Origin: Clostridium sp. 1001271B_151109_B4
Lineage (GTDB): Bacteria > Bacillota > Clostridia > Clostridiales > Clostridiaceae
NCBI RefSeq assembly: GCF_015670405.1
Contig: NZ_JADPBQ010000001.1
Location: forward strand, 1-42,249
Direction: 5' to 3'
DNA: 42,249 nt
The translations under genes and the position numbers were made by a program. Positions within the stretch are counted from its first letter, which is position 1. Each line of letters starts with the position of its first letter. Below are positions 29,131 to 38,320 of this stretch, one piece after another. The notes below the pieces were generated by a model, which worked only from the letters and a program-made list of their open reading frames with translations, had not been told where the DNA came from and searched no databases.

Positions 29131-29610
29131 AATAAATTATATTCTAAGTTTAATCAAAAGAAAAGTAAGAGTGGAAAGTTTAGTATGAATAAATAGATCA
29201 TGACTAATTTTAAAGAATAATTTTAAAATAACTTTGCAATATCGATTGAATTTTGAAAGTTGAATATGATAAAAGACCTTTTGGATTGGAAGCAATATAA
29301 TCACTGGCAATGGAGTTCAAAGCTTTTCAAGGAAAGATCTTAAATTTATCAAAAGATAATAAAAGTAATTCACCGACAACTGTGATTGGATATTGATTAT
29401 ATATAAGTAACTAAATTATAAATGAATCCATAATAATGACAACCTTTTATGTAAGTTTTAATTTTGTGGTAATTCAATAGTAACATGAAATTAGGTGAGC
29501 GTTATTTTTTATACAAAAAAACTGCCGAGATCTTGATATATAAAGATTTAAATAGAAAAGTAGTGTAAATATAAGCTTTACGCTAACACAAAAGTTAAAG
29601 GAGTGATTCT
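29131..29610. other. 480-base non-coding stretch between ureD and amt
   Basis: No intact gene. It holds a solitary heptad-like run (GTAAGAGTGGAAAGTTTAG near 29166), a possible broken coding remnant (29266-29405), and a 9-base hairpin in the amt leader (29561-29569 with 29577-29585). Such a long gap inside an otherwise tight module suggests a lost gene or a regulatory leader for amt. Confidence 0.4.
29266..29405 (+). pseudogene. possible remnant of a KamA-like aminomutase gene (low confidence)
   Basis: A 25-codon frame from ATG 29266 reads DLLDWKQYNHWQWSSK before a stop. A shifted frame continues ILNLSKDNKSN. Order and spacing loosely recall the N-terminus of lysine/glutamate 2,3-aminomutases (WxxWxWQ..., then a YINLTKDE-like stretch). 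There is no ribosome binding site, one stop and one frameshift. The match is from memory and could be chance. Confidence 0.2.
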
Positions 29611-30813
29611 ATGATTATTCATGGTGATGTTACTTTTATGATATTAGCTACTATACTAGTTTTAATTATGACACCAGGATTAGCATTTTTCTATGGTGGA
29701 TTAGTGGAAAGAAAAAATGCTTTAACTATTATGTTTCAAATTTTTATTTCAATTGGTATAGTAGGTTTATTGTGGATATTTGGAGGATTTAGTCTTGTTT
29801 TCGGTGATGATATTGGTGGTGTAATTGGTAATCCACTTCAATTTTTTGCCTTAAATAATGTAACATTTAAAATGGATTTGAGGTATAGTGAAACAATACC
29901 ATTTATTCTTTTTTTTATGTATCAAATGATGTTTGCGATTATTACAGCACCATTAATGACAGGAGCATTTGCAAATAGATTAACTATTAGTGGGTGGATA
30001 AAGATATTAATTATTTGGATGATACTTATTTACTTCCCTGTTGCACACTGGGTTTGGGGTGGAGGATTCTTAAGTAAATTAGGATTCGTAGACTTTGCCG
30101 GTGGAGCAGTTATACATATTACCTCTGGTTTTGGCTGTTTAGGTGGAATTTATGTATTAGGTGAAAGAAGCGTTAAAAATGAGAATGGACCATTTAATTT
30201 AGGATTAGTAGCTATAGGAGCTGGATTGTTATTATTTGGATGGTATGGATTTAATGCTGGTGGAACAATAGCAGCTGCAGATATAGCAGCAATTGTTTTT
30301 ACTAATACAGGTGTTGCATCTGCAGCTGGTATGATAGTATGGCTTATTTTATATGCAATTCATGCTAAAAGAGCATCTTTTTTAGAAGCTATAATCGGAG
30401 CAGTTGCAGGACTTGCGACTATAACACCAGCTTCAGGATATGTGACTCCTTTAAGTGCTGTAATTATAGGTGCTTTGGGTGCAATAGTATGTTTCTTTTG
30501 TGTTGAATTTGAAAGAAAAATGTGGGATGATGCACTAGATGTTTGGGGAGTTCATGGAGTTGGTGGTTTATTAGGAACTTTATTAATTGGAGTGTTTGCA
30601 GATCCTAGAGTAAATGGAGTAAGTGCAGGATTACATCAATTTTTAATTCAGCTTCTTGGATCAGCTATAATTGCAGTATATTCTATTTTAGTTACATTTA
30701 TAATTTTTAAAGTTTTGGATATGATTAAAACAATAAAGGTAAGTGAAGAAGTTCAATTAAAGGGATTAGATCAAGAATTCTTTAAAGAAAGTTATGAAAC
30801 TAAGAATGAATAG
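29611..30813 (+). CDS. amt: ammonium transporter (Amt/Rh family)
   Basis: An 11-helix membrane channel of 400 residues for ammonium. The N-terminal TPGLAFFYGGLVERKNAL, the pore histidines His169 (GGAVIHITSG) and His315 (DVWGVHGVGG), and GFNAGGT are all conserved. It has no signal peptide and starts directly at helix 1, as in many Gram-positive members. No glnB/glnK gene is adjacent, unlike many amt loci. It follows urease and precedes the urea channel gene by 36 bases, suggesting recovery of the ammonium made by urease. Confidence 0.95.
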   Translation: MIIHGDVTFMILATILVLIMTPGLAFFYGGLVERKNALTIMFQIFISIGIVGLLWIFGGFSLVFGDDIGGVIGNPLQFFALNNVTFKMDLRYSETIPFILFFMYQMMFAIITAPLMTGAFANRLTISGWIKILIIWMILIYFPVAHWVWGGGFLSKLGFVDFAGGAVIHITSGFGCLGGIYVLGERSVKNENGPFNLGLVAIGAGLLLFGWYGFNAGGTIAAADIAAIVFTNTGVASAAGMIVWLILYAIHAKRASFLEAIIGAVAGLATITPASGYVTPLSAVIIGALGAIVCFFCVEFERKMWDDALDVWGVHGVGGLLGTLLIGVFADPRVNGVSAGLHQFLIQLLGSAIIAVYSILVTFIIFKVLDMIKTIKVSEEVQLKGLDQEFFKESYETKNE

Positions 30814-30849
30814 AAGAACATAATATTAAAAATACAAAGGAGGAGTACT

Positions 30850-31362
30850 ATGCTAGGAGTAGTTTTAATTTACGTAGGAGTAGTCCTTATTTTAAATGGA
30901 ATAGGAAGGTTGTGTAATATAGATGCTAAATCAAGTGCCGTATTCAATGTATTTACAGGGCTGTTATCATTTATTCTAAATATTGTAGCGGTAATACAAG
31001 GTAATTACTTTGCAGCTGGCACTGGATTGTTATTTGGATTTACATATCTATATATTGCAGCAAGAAATATATTTAATTTAGATGGAAGATTATATGGATG
31101 GTATTGTTTGTTTGTAGCAATAAATACAATACCACTTGCATTTATAGATGCTAATACTTTTAAATTTATAGACTTTACAGTAGGAAATATTTATTGGGTA
31201 ATTATTTGGTTATTATGGGGATTATTATGGCTAACTGGATTCATAGAATTAGTTTTGAAGAAAGATTTAGGAAAGTTTGTAGGATATTTATCAGTATTTG
31301 ATGGTATTGTAACCGCATGGATTCCAGGATTTTTATTATTAATAAATATGTATCCTAGATAG
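30850..31362 (+). CDS. ureI: urea channel of the UreI/AmiS family
   Basis: A 170-residue protein with six predicted membrane helices. It closely follows Helicobacter UreI in GLLFGFTYLYIA, the WYCLFVAINT region, IIWLLWGLLWLTGFIE and the GKF....GI.TAWIP C-terminus. It lacks the longer first external loop of H. pylori UreI and contains no histidine anywhere, while acid gating in H. pylori UreI depends on external histidines. By analogy with the ungated streptococcal UreI I expect a pH-independent urea pore. The start follows AAAGGAGG and a terminator closes the module. Confidence 0.92.
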   Translation: MLGVVLIYVGVVLILNGIGRLCNIDAKSSAVFNVFTGLLSFILNIVAVIQGNYFAAGTGLLFGFTYLYIAARNIFNLDGRLYGWYCLFVAINTIPLAFIDANTFKFIDFTVGNIYWVIIWLLWGLLWLTGFIELVLKKDLGKFVGYLSVFDGIVTAWIPGFLLLINMYPR

Positions 31363-31377
31363 AAAATATTATAAAAA

Positions 31378-31413
31378 TAAAGGGCTAATTACAATTATGT
31401 ATTAGCCTTTTGA
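31378..31413 (+). terminator. terminator of the amt-ureI unit
   Basis: GGCTAAT (31383-31389) plus AC pairs with GT plus ATTAGCC (31399-31407) around a short loop with one bulge, then TTTTGATTTTT. Confidence 0.8.
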
Positions 31414-31438
31414 TTTTTGATGAAACAAAGGAGAAAAA

Positions 31439-32167
31439 ATGATTAAAAGAGTACTATTATTATTTGTAGTAATATTTTTATTTATTAATTTAGTTTCAAT
31501 AAATTCAGCAATGGCTAATGTAAATGTAAAAAATGATGAAGATGAATTTATAGTTTGTATAGATCCAGGTCATCAAGGAAAAGGTGATTCAAGAGGGGAG
31601 CCTGTTGCACCAAATTCAAGTAATACTAAACCAAGAGTTTCATCTGGAACTGCTGGGATAGCGACAAAAAATCCTGAGCATGCTATTAATTTGGAAGCAG
31701 CGTTAATATTAAAAGAGTTATTATTAGAAAAAGGTTATACGGTTGTTATGACAAGAGAAAAAGCCGACGTAAATATTAGTAATGCAGAAAGAGCACAAAT
31801 TGCAAATAATGCAAAAGCTGATATTACTATAAGAATACATTGTGATAGCATAAATGATGGAGGAAAAACAGGTACGGTAATTTTAGTTCCAGCTAAAGAC
31901 GGTAAATATACAAGTAAAATTTTTGAAGCGAGCAATAAATATGCTGAAATATTAAAGAGTAAGTTACAAGAAGGTAATATAAAAGTAAATGGAATATTTG
32001 AAAGAAGTGATATTACTGGATTTAATTGGTCTACGGTTCCTGTAGTTATATTAGAAATGGGATTTATGAGTAATTATAATGAAGATAAAATGTTAGCAGA
32101 TAAATTATACCAAATGAAATTAATGGAATGTGTTTCAAGTGCAATAGATGAATATAAGAATACTTAA
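31439..32167 (+). CDS. secreted N-acetylmuramoyl-L-alanine amidase (Amidase_3)
   Basis: A zinc enzyme that splits the bond between glycan and stem peptide in the cell wall. A signal peptide of about 26 residues ends near NSAMA. The Amidase_3 domain fills the rest: zinc ligands His45 (DPGHQG), Glu80 and His134 (IRIHCDS), catalytic Glu206 (LEMGFMSN). There are no cell wall-binding repeats. The length of 242 is that of stand-alone clostridial family members. It may act in growth or sporulation; nothing here decides which. Confidence 0.9.
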   Translation: MIKRVLLLFVVIFLFINLVSINSAMANVNVKNDEDEFIVCIDPGHQGKGDSRGEPVAPNSSNTKPRVSSGTAGIATKNPEHAINLEAALILKELLLEKGYTVVMTREKADVNISNAERAQIANNAKADITIRIHCDSINDGGKTGTVILVPAKDGKYTSKIFEASNKYAEILKSKLQEGNIKVNGIFERSDITGFNWSTVPVVILEMGFMSNYNEDKMLADKLYQMKLMECVSSAIDEYKNT

Positions 32168-32336
32168 AGACTTGGGGGGAGGGGATTAAAGGTTAAATGA
32201 TTAATTGAAATAAAAATATAAATTATGGATAAAATAAAAACATGAATCATAAGGATTAATATATTAAATGTTTTGTGATTTGAAAATATTAATGTACAAG
32301 CTAATCTAATAGGCTATGGTATTAGGAGGGGTAATC

Positions 32337-32975
32337 TTGAAAAAGTATGATTTAATTTATTATTGGCAAAATTATTTGATAAATCAAGAAAATATGGAGT
32401 TTAAACCAGATGCTTATGTTTTAAAGGTTTCATTAGTGAATTCCTATAGTAGAGATTACTTTTGTAACTGGTATTCGTTTAAATGCATACAAGAATTAAT
32501 TTCTTTTATCAAATATGTATTAATACCATCAACATATATTACTAAGGTATTTGGTAAAGAGGAAGATACTATATTTTTAGATGCATTAGACTATTATGAA
32601 ACTATGGAATTAATACAAGATGCTGAGAATATTCATAAACTTGAATTAATAAAGGATATTAAAGATGATTATGATTTTATTGAAGATTTGAAAAAAAAAT
32701 TTAGTATTGAAGATTTGAAAAAATTTTTTAATATGACTAATGAAAGAAGACATGGTGATGTTGGAATACTTTCAAAAGTAGAATTTTTTGAGAATGTAAA
32801 GGAAATAGGTAGAGATTTAGTTAAAGAATTTGAAGAAGATAATATGTTAGAGGAACTTGAAAGTCATATGGATTTAAATAAAAATCAAATAATTGCATTA
32901 TTCGATGGTATTGATAATAATCCATTTATGTTAAAAAGGTTAGGAACATATTTAAGTAATACATTAGTATTTTAA
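32337..32975 (+). CDS. unknown cytoplasmic protein, acidic
   Basis: Not recognised. About 212 residues, no signal peptide or membrane segment. The N-terminal third is aromatic-rich (KKYDLIYYWQNYLIN, SRDYFCNWYSFKC), the middle is charged and probably coiled (repeated IEDLKKKF, IEDLKKFF), and the end reads DGIDNNPFMLKRLG. I chose the TTG start at 32337 because AGGAGGG lies 6 bases before it; the ATG at 32316 is upstream of that site. Monocistronic, with a terminator at 33000. Confidence 0.6.
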   Translation: MKKYDLIYYWQNYLINQENMEFKPDAYVLKVSLVNSYSRDYFCNWYSFKCIQELISFIKYVLIPSTYITKVFGKEEDTIFLDALDYYETMELIQDAENIHKLELIKDIKDDYDFIEDLKKKFSIEDLKKFFNMTNERRHGDVGILSKVEFFENVKEIGRDLVKEFEEDNMLEELESHMDLNKNQIIALFDGIDNNPFMLKRLGTYLSNTLVF

Positions 32976-32999
32976 AACAAGTCAATAGTATGCTTTTAT

Positions 33000-33045
33000 A
33001 GAGTGATTATAAATATTTTTTATTTATACACTCTTTTCTTTTAAT
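33000..33045 (+). terminator. terminator after the unknown acidic protein
   Basis: AGAGTG (33000-33005) pairs with CACTCT (33029-33034) and TATAAATA (33008-33015) with TATTTATA (33021-33028), then a T-rich tail. Confidence 0.7.
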
Positions 33046-33168
33046 AAATATTATGGTAATTTATTATGAAGTATTAACATTAATGCAAAAGGATGCTATA
33101 TTAATAGATAGATAAATTAAAAATAATAGTATTAAATAGATATTTACTAAAATGAAAGATGTGATTAA

Positions 33169-35148
33169 ATGAACAATAAATTTTTACCTATTAGTAGAGA
33201 AGATATGAATGAAAGAGGCTGGGATCAATGCGATTTTATTATTGTAACTGGTGATGCTTATGTGGATCATCATAGTTTTGGTACAGCTGTAATTTCAAGA
33301 GTATTAGAACATGCTGGCTATAAGGTTGGTATAATTGCACAACCAGATTGGCATAGTACAGAAGATTTTATGAAACTTGGAAGACCTAGATTAGCATTTT
33401 TAGTTAATGCAGGTAATATGGATTCTATGGTTAACCATTATACTGTTAGTAAAAGAGTAAGAGGAAAAGATCTATACTCTCCAGGCGGACAAATGGGCTT
33501 GAGACCTGATAGGGCTACAATAGTATATTGTAATAAAATAAGAGAAGCATATAAACATATAAATATTTGTATTGGTGGGGTTGAAGCTAGCTTAAGACGA
33601 TTTGCACATTATGATTACTGGGAAGATAAGGTTAGAAAATCAATGTTAACAGATAGTGGTGCAGATTTATTAATATATGGTATGAGTGAAAAACAAATAG
33701 TTGAAGTGGCTCATTATTTAAATGAAGGTTTTGAGGCTAAATATATTAGACATATACCAGGAACATGTTATTTAGTTGATAGCTTAGAAGAGGTTTATGA
33801 AGAACATATTGTAATTCCATCATATAAAGAGGTTTCAACTGATAAGCTTAAATATTGTGAAGCTTTCAAGATTACATATCAAGAACAAGATCCTATTAGA
33901 GGTAGAACTATAGTACAAGATCAAGGTGATAAATATCTTGTAGTAAATAAACCGGAAGTTATTTTAAATAGAGAAGAATTAGATGAAGTTTATGATTTAC
34001 CTTTTACAAAGGAATATCATCCTATTTATGAACCTATGGGAGGAATTCCAGCACTAGAAGAGGTTAAGTTTAGTATAGTAGGTTCTAGAGGATGCTTCGG
34101 AAATTGTTCATTCTGTGCAATAACTTTCCATCAAGGAAGAGCAGTTCAAAGTAGAAGTAAAGAGTCTATAGTAAAAGAAGCTAAAGAAATGACTGAAATG
34201 AAAGACTTTAAGGGGTATATTCACGATGTTGGAGGTCCTACTGCGAACTTTAGAAAACCTGCATGTAATAATCAATTAACAATAGGTGCATGTAAAGTTA
34301 AGCAATGTTTAAGTCCAGGGGTATGTAAAAATATGGAGGTAGATCATAAAGAATTTGTTGATGTACTTAGAAGTGTAAGAAGTTTACCTAAAATTAAAAA
34401 GGTATTTGTACGTTCAGGTATTAGATATGATTATGTAATGGCTGATAAAGATGATACATTCTTTAAAGAGTTAGTTGAACATCATGTAAGTGGACAGTTA
34501 AAAGTTGCTCCTGAACATGTATCTGAACAAGTATTAAAGTATATGGGTAAACCAGCAGGAAAAACTTATGAAGAGTTTAGAAAGAAGTTCTTTAAATTAA
34601 CAGAAAGAGCTGGAAAGAAACAATATATAATTCCATATTTAATGTCAAGTCACCCAGGAAGTACATTAAAAGAAGCTATTGAACTTGCGGAGTATTTAAG
34701 AGATATTAAATATCAACCAGAACAAGTACAAGATTTTTATCCAACGCCGGGAACTTTATCAACTACAATTTTTTATACTGGATTAGATCCAATAACATTA
34801 AAGCCAGTTTATGTTCCAAAAACAAAAGAAGAAAAAGCTATGCAAAGAGCATTATTACAATTTAGTAATCCTAAGAATTATAACTTAGTATACGATGCTT
34901 TAATAAAAGCAGGAAGAGAAGATTTAATTGGTAATGGGCCTAAGTGTTTAATTAAATCTAAAGAGCAAAGATATAAGGAAGCTCATGGATTAGCTAGACC
35001 AAAGTCTAAGAATAATGGAAAACATAAATCATCTTCAAGTAGAAATGGTAAGGCAAATGATAAAAATTCTTCAAGAAGAGGAAAAGAGAATTCTTCTCGT
35101 CGAGGAAAAGATAATAGAAATTCTAAAAATAAAAAAAGTCGTAGATAG
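33169..35148 (+). CDS. YgiQ-family radical SAM protein (UPF0313)
   Basis: A 659-residue radical SAM protein of unknown reaction. The N-terminal YgiQ domain (residues about 1-270; [27 protein letters not shown]) precedes the radical SAM core with cysteines 309, 313 and 316 (GCFGNCSFC), then the family's C-terminal domain. The last 45 residues or so are a disordered Ser/Arg/Lys/Asn tail, common in clostridial members. The upstream ribosome binding site is weak. Probably cytoplasmic; no neighbour hints at its substrate. Confidence 0.88.
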   Translation: MNNKFLPISREDMNERGWDQCDFIIVTGDAYVDHHSFGTAVISRVLEHAGYKVGIIAQPDWHSTEDFMKLGRPRLAFLVNAGNMDSMVNHYTVSKRVRGKDLYSPGGQMGLRPDRATIVYCNKIREAYKHINICIGGVEASLRRFAHYDYWEDKVRKSMLTDSGADLLIYGMSEKQIVEVAHYLNEGFEAKYIRHIPGTCYLVDSLEEVYEEHIVIPSYKEVSTDKLKYCEAFKITYQEQDPIRGRTIVQDQGDKYLVVNKPEVILNREELDEVYDLPFTKEYHPIYEPMGGIPALEEVKFSIVGSRGCFGNCSFCAITFHQGRAVQSRSKESIVKEAKEMTEMKDFKGYIHDVGGPTANFRKPACNNQLTIGACKVKQCLSPGVCKNMEVDHKEFVDVLRSVRSLPKIKKVFVRSGIRYDYVMADKDDTFFKELVEHHVSGQLKVAPEHVSEQVLKYMGKPAGKTYEEFRKKFFKLTERAGKKQYIIPYLMSSHPGSTLKEAIELAEYLRDIKYQPEQVQDFYPTPGTLSTTIFYTGLDPITLKPVYVPKTKEEKAMQRALLQFSNPKNYNLVYDALIKAGREDLIGNGPKCLIKSKEQRYKEAHGLARPKSKNNGKHKSSSSRNGKANDKNSSRRGKENSSRRGKDNRNSKNKKSRR

Positions 35149-35159
35149 TTAAAAAGAAA

Positions 35160-35196
35160 GCAGTGTAGTAAAGTTGTTTACTACACTGTTTTATTA
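35160..35196 (+). terminator. terminator of the ygiQ-like gene
   Basis: CAGTGTAGTAAA (35161-35172) pairs with TTTACTACACTG (35177-35188), loop GTTG, then TTTTATTAT. Confidence 0.9.
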
Positions 35197-35328
35197 TAAA
35201 TAGAAATATTAAGCTTGGATAATTATTCTAAAATGCATTAAAGCGTTAATAATATGAAATTTATAACTCGAATAAGTTTTTGAAAAAGCCATAAAATAAT
35301 AGTATCAAAAGATAAGGAGGTTTTTAAA

Positions 35329-35478
35329 ATGAAAAAAATAGATACATTACTAAGTAGAGATGTAGCAAAAAAAATGATCATTGATGGTGAACCTTGGAAT
35401 AAAATAATGGAAACAACACATTTAAGATTAAAAGACTTAAAACATATTCAAAGAGATGAGATAAATCCAAAATTCTAA
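35329..35478 (+). CDS. small protein of 49 residues, unknown function
   Basis: An intact frame starting MKKIDTLLSRDVAKKMIIDG and ending DEINPKF, with AAGGAGG 8 bases before the ATG. It looks like two or three short helices (EPWNKIMETTHLRLKDLKHI), which might be a small helix-turn-helix, but I do not recognise it. The next small gene follows after 37 bases with its own ribosome binding site, then a shared terminator. Confidence 0.65.
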   Translation: MKKIDTLLSRDVAKKMIIDGEPWNKIMETTHLRLKDLKHIQRDEINPKF

Positions 35479-35515
35479 ATTATATAAAATTTTATTTGAG
35501 AAATGAGGAGTTAAA

Positions 35516-35662
35516 ATGAACAAGCGAGAATATACTAAAGAAAATTATTTAAAAAATGGAAATAAAACACAAAGTAATAATCCAAAAAATAAATATGTAA
35601 CAACAATTGAAGAACCTGCTCTTAATGAAAGTGGTATAGAAGCAAAGAAAAAAGGTTTTTAA
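35516..35662 (+). CDS. small Asn/Lys-rich protein of 48 residues, unknown function
   Basis: An intact frame starting MNKREYTKENYLKNGNKTQS and ending EAKKKGF, behind GAGGAG. It is hydrophilic and probably disordered, with no cysteine and no membrane segment. It forms a pair with the 49-residue gene. Possibly a spore or stress small protein, but that is a guess. Confidence 0.55.
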   Translation: MNKREYTKENYLKNGNKTQSNNPKNKYVTTIEEPALNESGIEAKKKGF

Positions 35663-35681
35663 AAAATATAATAAATTTAAA

Positions 35682-35716
35682 AAGAGGTTGTATAAAATTA
35701 TACAACCCCTTTTTAA
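35682..35716. terminator. terminator of the small-gene pair
   Basis: GGTTGTATA (35686-35694) pairs with TATACAACC (35699-35707), then CCTTTTT; an A-run precedes it, so it may also serve the convergent zinc-ribbon gene. Confidence 0.85.
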
Positions 35717-35727
35717 ATATATAATAT

Positions 35728-35883
35728 CTATTTTAGAGAACATTGTTTGCATACATTTATAGTTTTTCCATTTTCGTCTTTCTTTGACCATACCAATTTT
35801 ACTCTTTTTCTTCCACAAATTGGACATGTGCCACGCCAGTTTGGTAATGTTTTAATGTATTTTCCACGTTTTTGTTTACTCAT
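35728..35883 (-). CDS. small zinc-ribbon protein of 51 residues
   Basis: A minus-strand frame starting MSKQKRGKYIKTLPNWRGTC and ending VCKQCSLK. Two Cys-x-x-Cys knuckles (CPIC at 20-23, CKQC at 45-48), separated by 21 residues with a basic hairpin between them, form a zinc ribbon. The N-terminus is basic, so it may bind RNA or DNA. TGGAG lies 11 bases upstream. It is convergent with the two small plus-strand genes. The specific function is unknown. Confidence 0.75.
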   Translation of the reverse strand: MSKQKRGKYIKTLPNWRGTCPICGRKRVKLVWSKKDENGKTINVCKQCSLK

Positions 35884-36056
35884 TTTTTCATTGCTCCATT
35901 TCTCTTTTCATTATGTTAGATTATATTAAATTTTTTAATTATATATGCTTAAAATTTTTCAAAATATTAATGGTTAAAAGTTCTATTATGAAGAGTAAAA
36001 ACTATATATAGAAATGTAGAAGGAATAATATTAATATTATCAAGGGGGAGAGGATT

Positions 36057-38156
36057 ATGAAATTAATAGTTTTTGCACCTGTAGGAGCGACATTAGCATT
36101 ACTCTTTGCTGCATATTATACTTATACAATCTTTAAGGTTGATGAAGGAACTGATAGGATGAAGTATATTGCAAGTAGTATAAGAAAAGGGGCAAACGCT
36201 TTTTTAAAACGCCAATATAAAGGTGTTGCTATATTTTTCGTAATCATGTTTATCATTTTATTTATTTTATCAAGATTCAATTTTGTTAGTATCTTTATGC
36301 CATTTGCATTTCTAACAGGTGGAATATTCTCAGGTCTAAGTGGTTATTTAGGTATGAAAATCGCTACAAATGCAAATAGTAGAACAGCAAATGCTTGTAC
36401 TAAGAGCTTAAATAGCGGATTAAGGGTTGCATTTTCAAGTGGCTCAGTAATGGGGCTTGTTGTTGTTGGTTTAGCATTAGTTGATTTTAGTATTTGGTTT
36501 GGTATATTAAATTTTTATTATGGTGCAATGCCTTTAGATGAAAGAATAACAATAATAACAACAACAATGTTAACGTTTAGCATGGGGGCTTCATCAATGG
36601 CTTTATTTGCAAGAGTAGGTGGAGGTATATTCACTAAAGCAGCAGATGTGGGTGCCGATCTTGTTGGTAAGGTTGAAATAGGAATACCAGAAGATGATCC
36701 AAGAAATCCAGCTGTTATAGCTGATAATGTTGGTGACAATGTTGGTGATGTTGCTGGTATGGGAGCTGACCTTTATGAATCATATGTTGGGTCTATATTA
36801 TCTTCTTGTGCTTTAGCAGTTGCAGCAGGGCTATCAGTAAATGGAGCTGTAATTCCAGTAGTAATAGCTTCTATTGGAGTAGTGGCATCTATTCTTGGAA
36901 GTTTCTTTGTAAAATCTAAAGAAGATGTTTCTCAAAAGGCATTGTTAAGTGCGTTAAGGAGAGGTACTTATTTTTCAGCAATAGTTATTGCAATTGCATC
37001 TTACTTTGTTGTATCTAATGTATTAGGAAGGGGACACATAGGTATTTATATTTCAATTCTTTGTGGTTTAGTTGCGGGATTGTTAATAGGCTTCTTCACA
37101 GAATATTATACTAGTGATAATTATAATCCAACAAAGAGTATTGCAAAATCTTCAGAAACTGGTGCTGCAACAGTTATTATAACTGGTTTATCAGTGGGGA
37201 TGAAATCTACAGCAGCGCCTGTAATAATAATTGGGTGCTCTATTTTAATAAGTTTTGTTTCTTCAGGGGGATTTAATAATTTTAATATGGGGTTATTTGG
37301 AATAGCAATATCAGCAGTTGGTATGTTATCTACACTTGGTATTACATTAGCTACAGATGCTTATGGACCAGTTGCAGATAATGCTGGAGGAATTGCTGAA
37401 ATGGCTGGATTACCTTCAGAGGTAAGAGATAGAACTGATGCTTTAGATTCGTTAGGAAATACTACAGCTGCAACAGGAAAAGGCTTTGCTATTGGATCAG
37501 CTGCATTAACTGCCTTAGCATTTATAGCATCATATAAAAATTCTATAGAGGTATTAGCTTCAAGTAATAATATAGCATTTGAATTTGATTTATCGGTTTT
37601 GAATCCACAAGTTTTAATTGGTGCATTTATTGGAGCAATGGTTACATTTGTATTTTCATCTTGTACTATGAGTGCGGTAGGAAGAGCTGCTAGCAAGATT
37701 GTTGTTGAAGTAAGAAGACAATTTAAGGAAATTAAAGGGTTAATGGATGGTAAAGCAGAGCCAGATTATGCTTCATGTGTAGATATTTGTACAAAATCAT
37801 CTCAAAAGGAGCTTATAGTTATTGCAGTAATAGCAATAGCAACTCCGTTGATAGTAGGCTTTATTTTAGGTCCTAATGGTGTTGCTGGACTATTAGCAGG
37901 TGCAACTATATGTGGATTTGTATTAGCTGTAATGATGTCTAACTCTGGTGGAGCATGGGATAATGCTAAGAAACATATTGAATCAGGAAATTATGGTGGT
38001 AAGGGTTCAGAATGTCATAAAGGAGCCGTTGTTGGTGATACAGTAGGAGATCCATTTAAGGATACTTCAGGACCAGCTTTAAATATATTAATTAAGTTAA
38101 TGTCAATAGTATCAATTGTATTTGGCATGGTTATATTATCATTCCACATATTTTAA
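36057..38156 (+). CDS. hppA: membrane-bound ion-pumping pyrophosphatase, K+-dependent type
   Basis: Couples pyrophosphate hydrolysis to Na+ and/or H+ export. It has 699 residues and about 16 membrane helices. The pyrophosphate-binding stretch ([11 protein letters not shown], then [19 protein letters not shown]) and the C-terminal [14 protein letters not shown] are intact. Position 471 is Ala in [10 protein letters not shown], the mark of the K+-dependent group; K+-independent pumps have Lys there. Na+ versus H+ specificity is left open. The start follows GGGGGAGAGG. It is monocistronic, ending at heptad repeat D. Confidence 0.93.
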   Translation: MKLIVFAPVGATLALLFAAYYTYTIFKVDEGTDRMKYIASSIRKGANAFLKRQYKGVAIFFVIMFIILFILSRFNFVSIFMPFAFLTGGIFSGLSGYLGMKIATNANSRTANACTKSLNSGLRVAFSSGSVMGLVVVGLALVDFSIWFGILNFYYGAMPLDERITIITTTMLTFSMGASSMALFARVGGGIFTKAADVGADLVGKVEIGIPEDDPRNPAVIADNVGDNVGDVAGMGADLYESYVGSILSSCALAVAAGLSVNGAVIPVVIASIGVVASILGSFFVKSKEDVSQKALLSALRRGTYFSAIVIAIASYFVVSNVLGRGHIGIYISILCGLVAGLLIGFFTEYYTSDNYNPTKSIAKSSETGAATVIITGLSVGMKSTAAPVIIIGCSILISFVSSGGFNNFNMGLFGIAISAVGMLSTLGITLATDAYGPVADNAGGIAEMAGLPSEVRDRTDALDSLGNTTAATGKGFAIGSAALTALAFIASYKNSIEVLASSNNIAFEFDLSVLNPQVLIGAFIGAMVTFVFSSCTMSAVGRAASKIVVEVRRQFKEIKGLMDGKAEPDYASCVDICTKSSQKELIVIAVIAIATPLIVGFILGPNGVAGLLAGATICGFVLAVMMSNSGGAWDNAKKHIESGNYGGKGSECHKGAVVGDTVGDPFKDTSGPALNILIKLMSIVSIVFGMVILSFHIF

Positions 38157-38160
38157 AGTA

Positions 38161-38317
38161 GTTAATAATTAATAGTTAAGAGTTAATAGTTAAGAGTTAA
38201 TAGTTAAGGAATAAATTCAGCTAAGCTGAATTTAAAAAATATATAATTAAGGAGCTTCTTAAGGAGTTTCAACCTTAACTATTAACTCAAAACTATATAA
38301 AACTATTAACTCTTAAC
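38161..38317. repeat. heptad inverted repeat D (GTTAATA/GTTAAGA units), largest of the set
   Basis: The left arm (38161-38209) is seven exact 7-base units alternating mainly between GTTAATA and GTTAAGA. The right arm (38273-38317) is their complement (CCTTAAC, TATTAAC, a changed middle, then TATTAAC, TCTTAAC). The two arms could form a stem of about 45 pairs around a 63-base loop, which itself holds a 9-base hairpin (38213-38221 with 38225-38233). It fills the gap between convergent genes and abuts the amidase stop codon. Confidence 0.85.
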
Positions 38318-38320
38318 TAT

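Noticed and set aside
29375..29400. ACCGACAACTGTGATTGG resembles part of a cobalamin riboswitch core
   Set aside because: The other conserved boxes (GGGAA, GGTGAAAATCC and the downstream GCCACTG) are missing or in the wrong order, and amt is not a usual B12 target.
23230..31362. Urease module as a recently acquired mobile island
   Set aside because: No transposase, integrase, tRNA site or flanking direct repeat, and base composition and ribosome sites look like the surroundings.
38161..38317. Repeated short units, possible CRISPR array
   Set aside because: Units are 7 bases with no spacers, and no cas gene is present; it is a tandem and inverted repeat.
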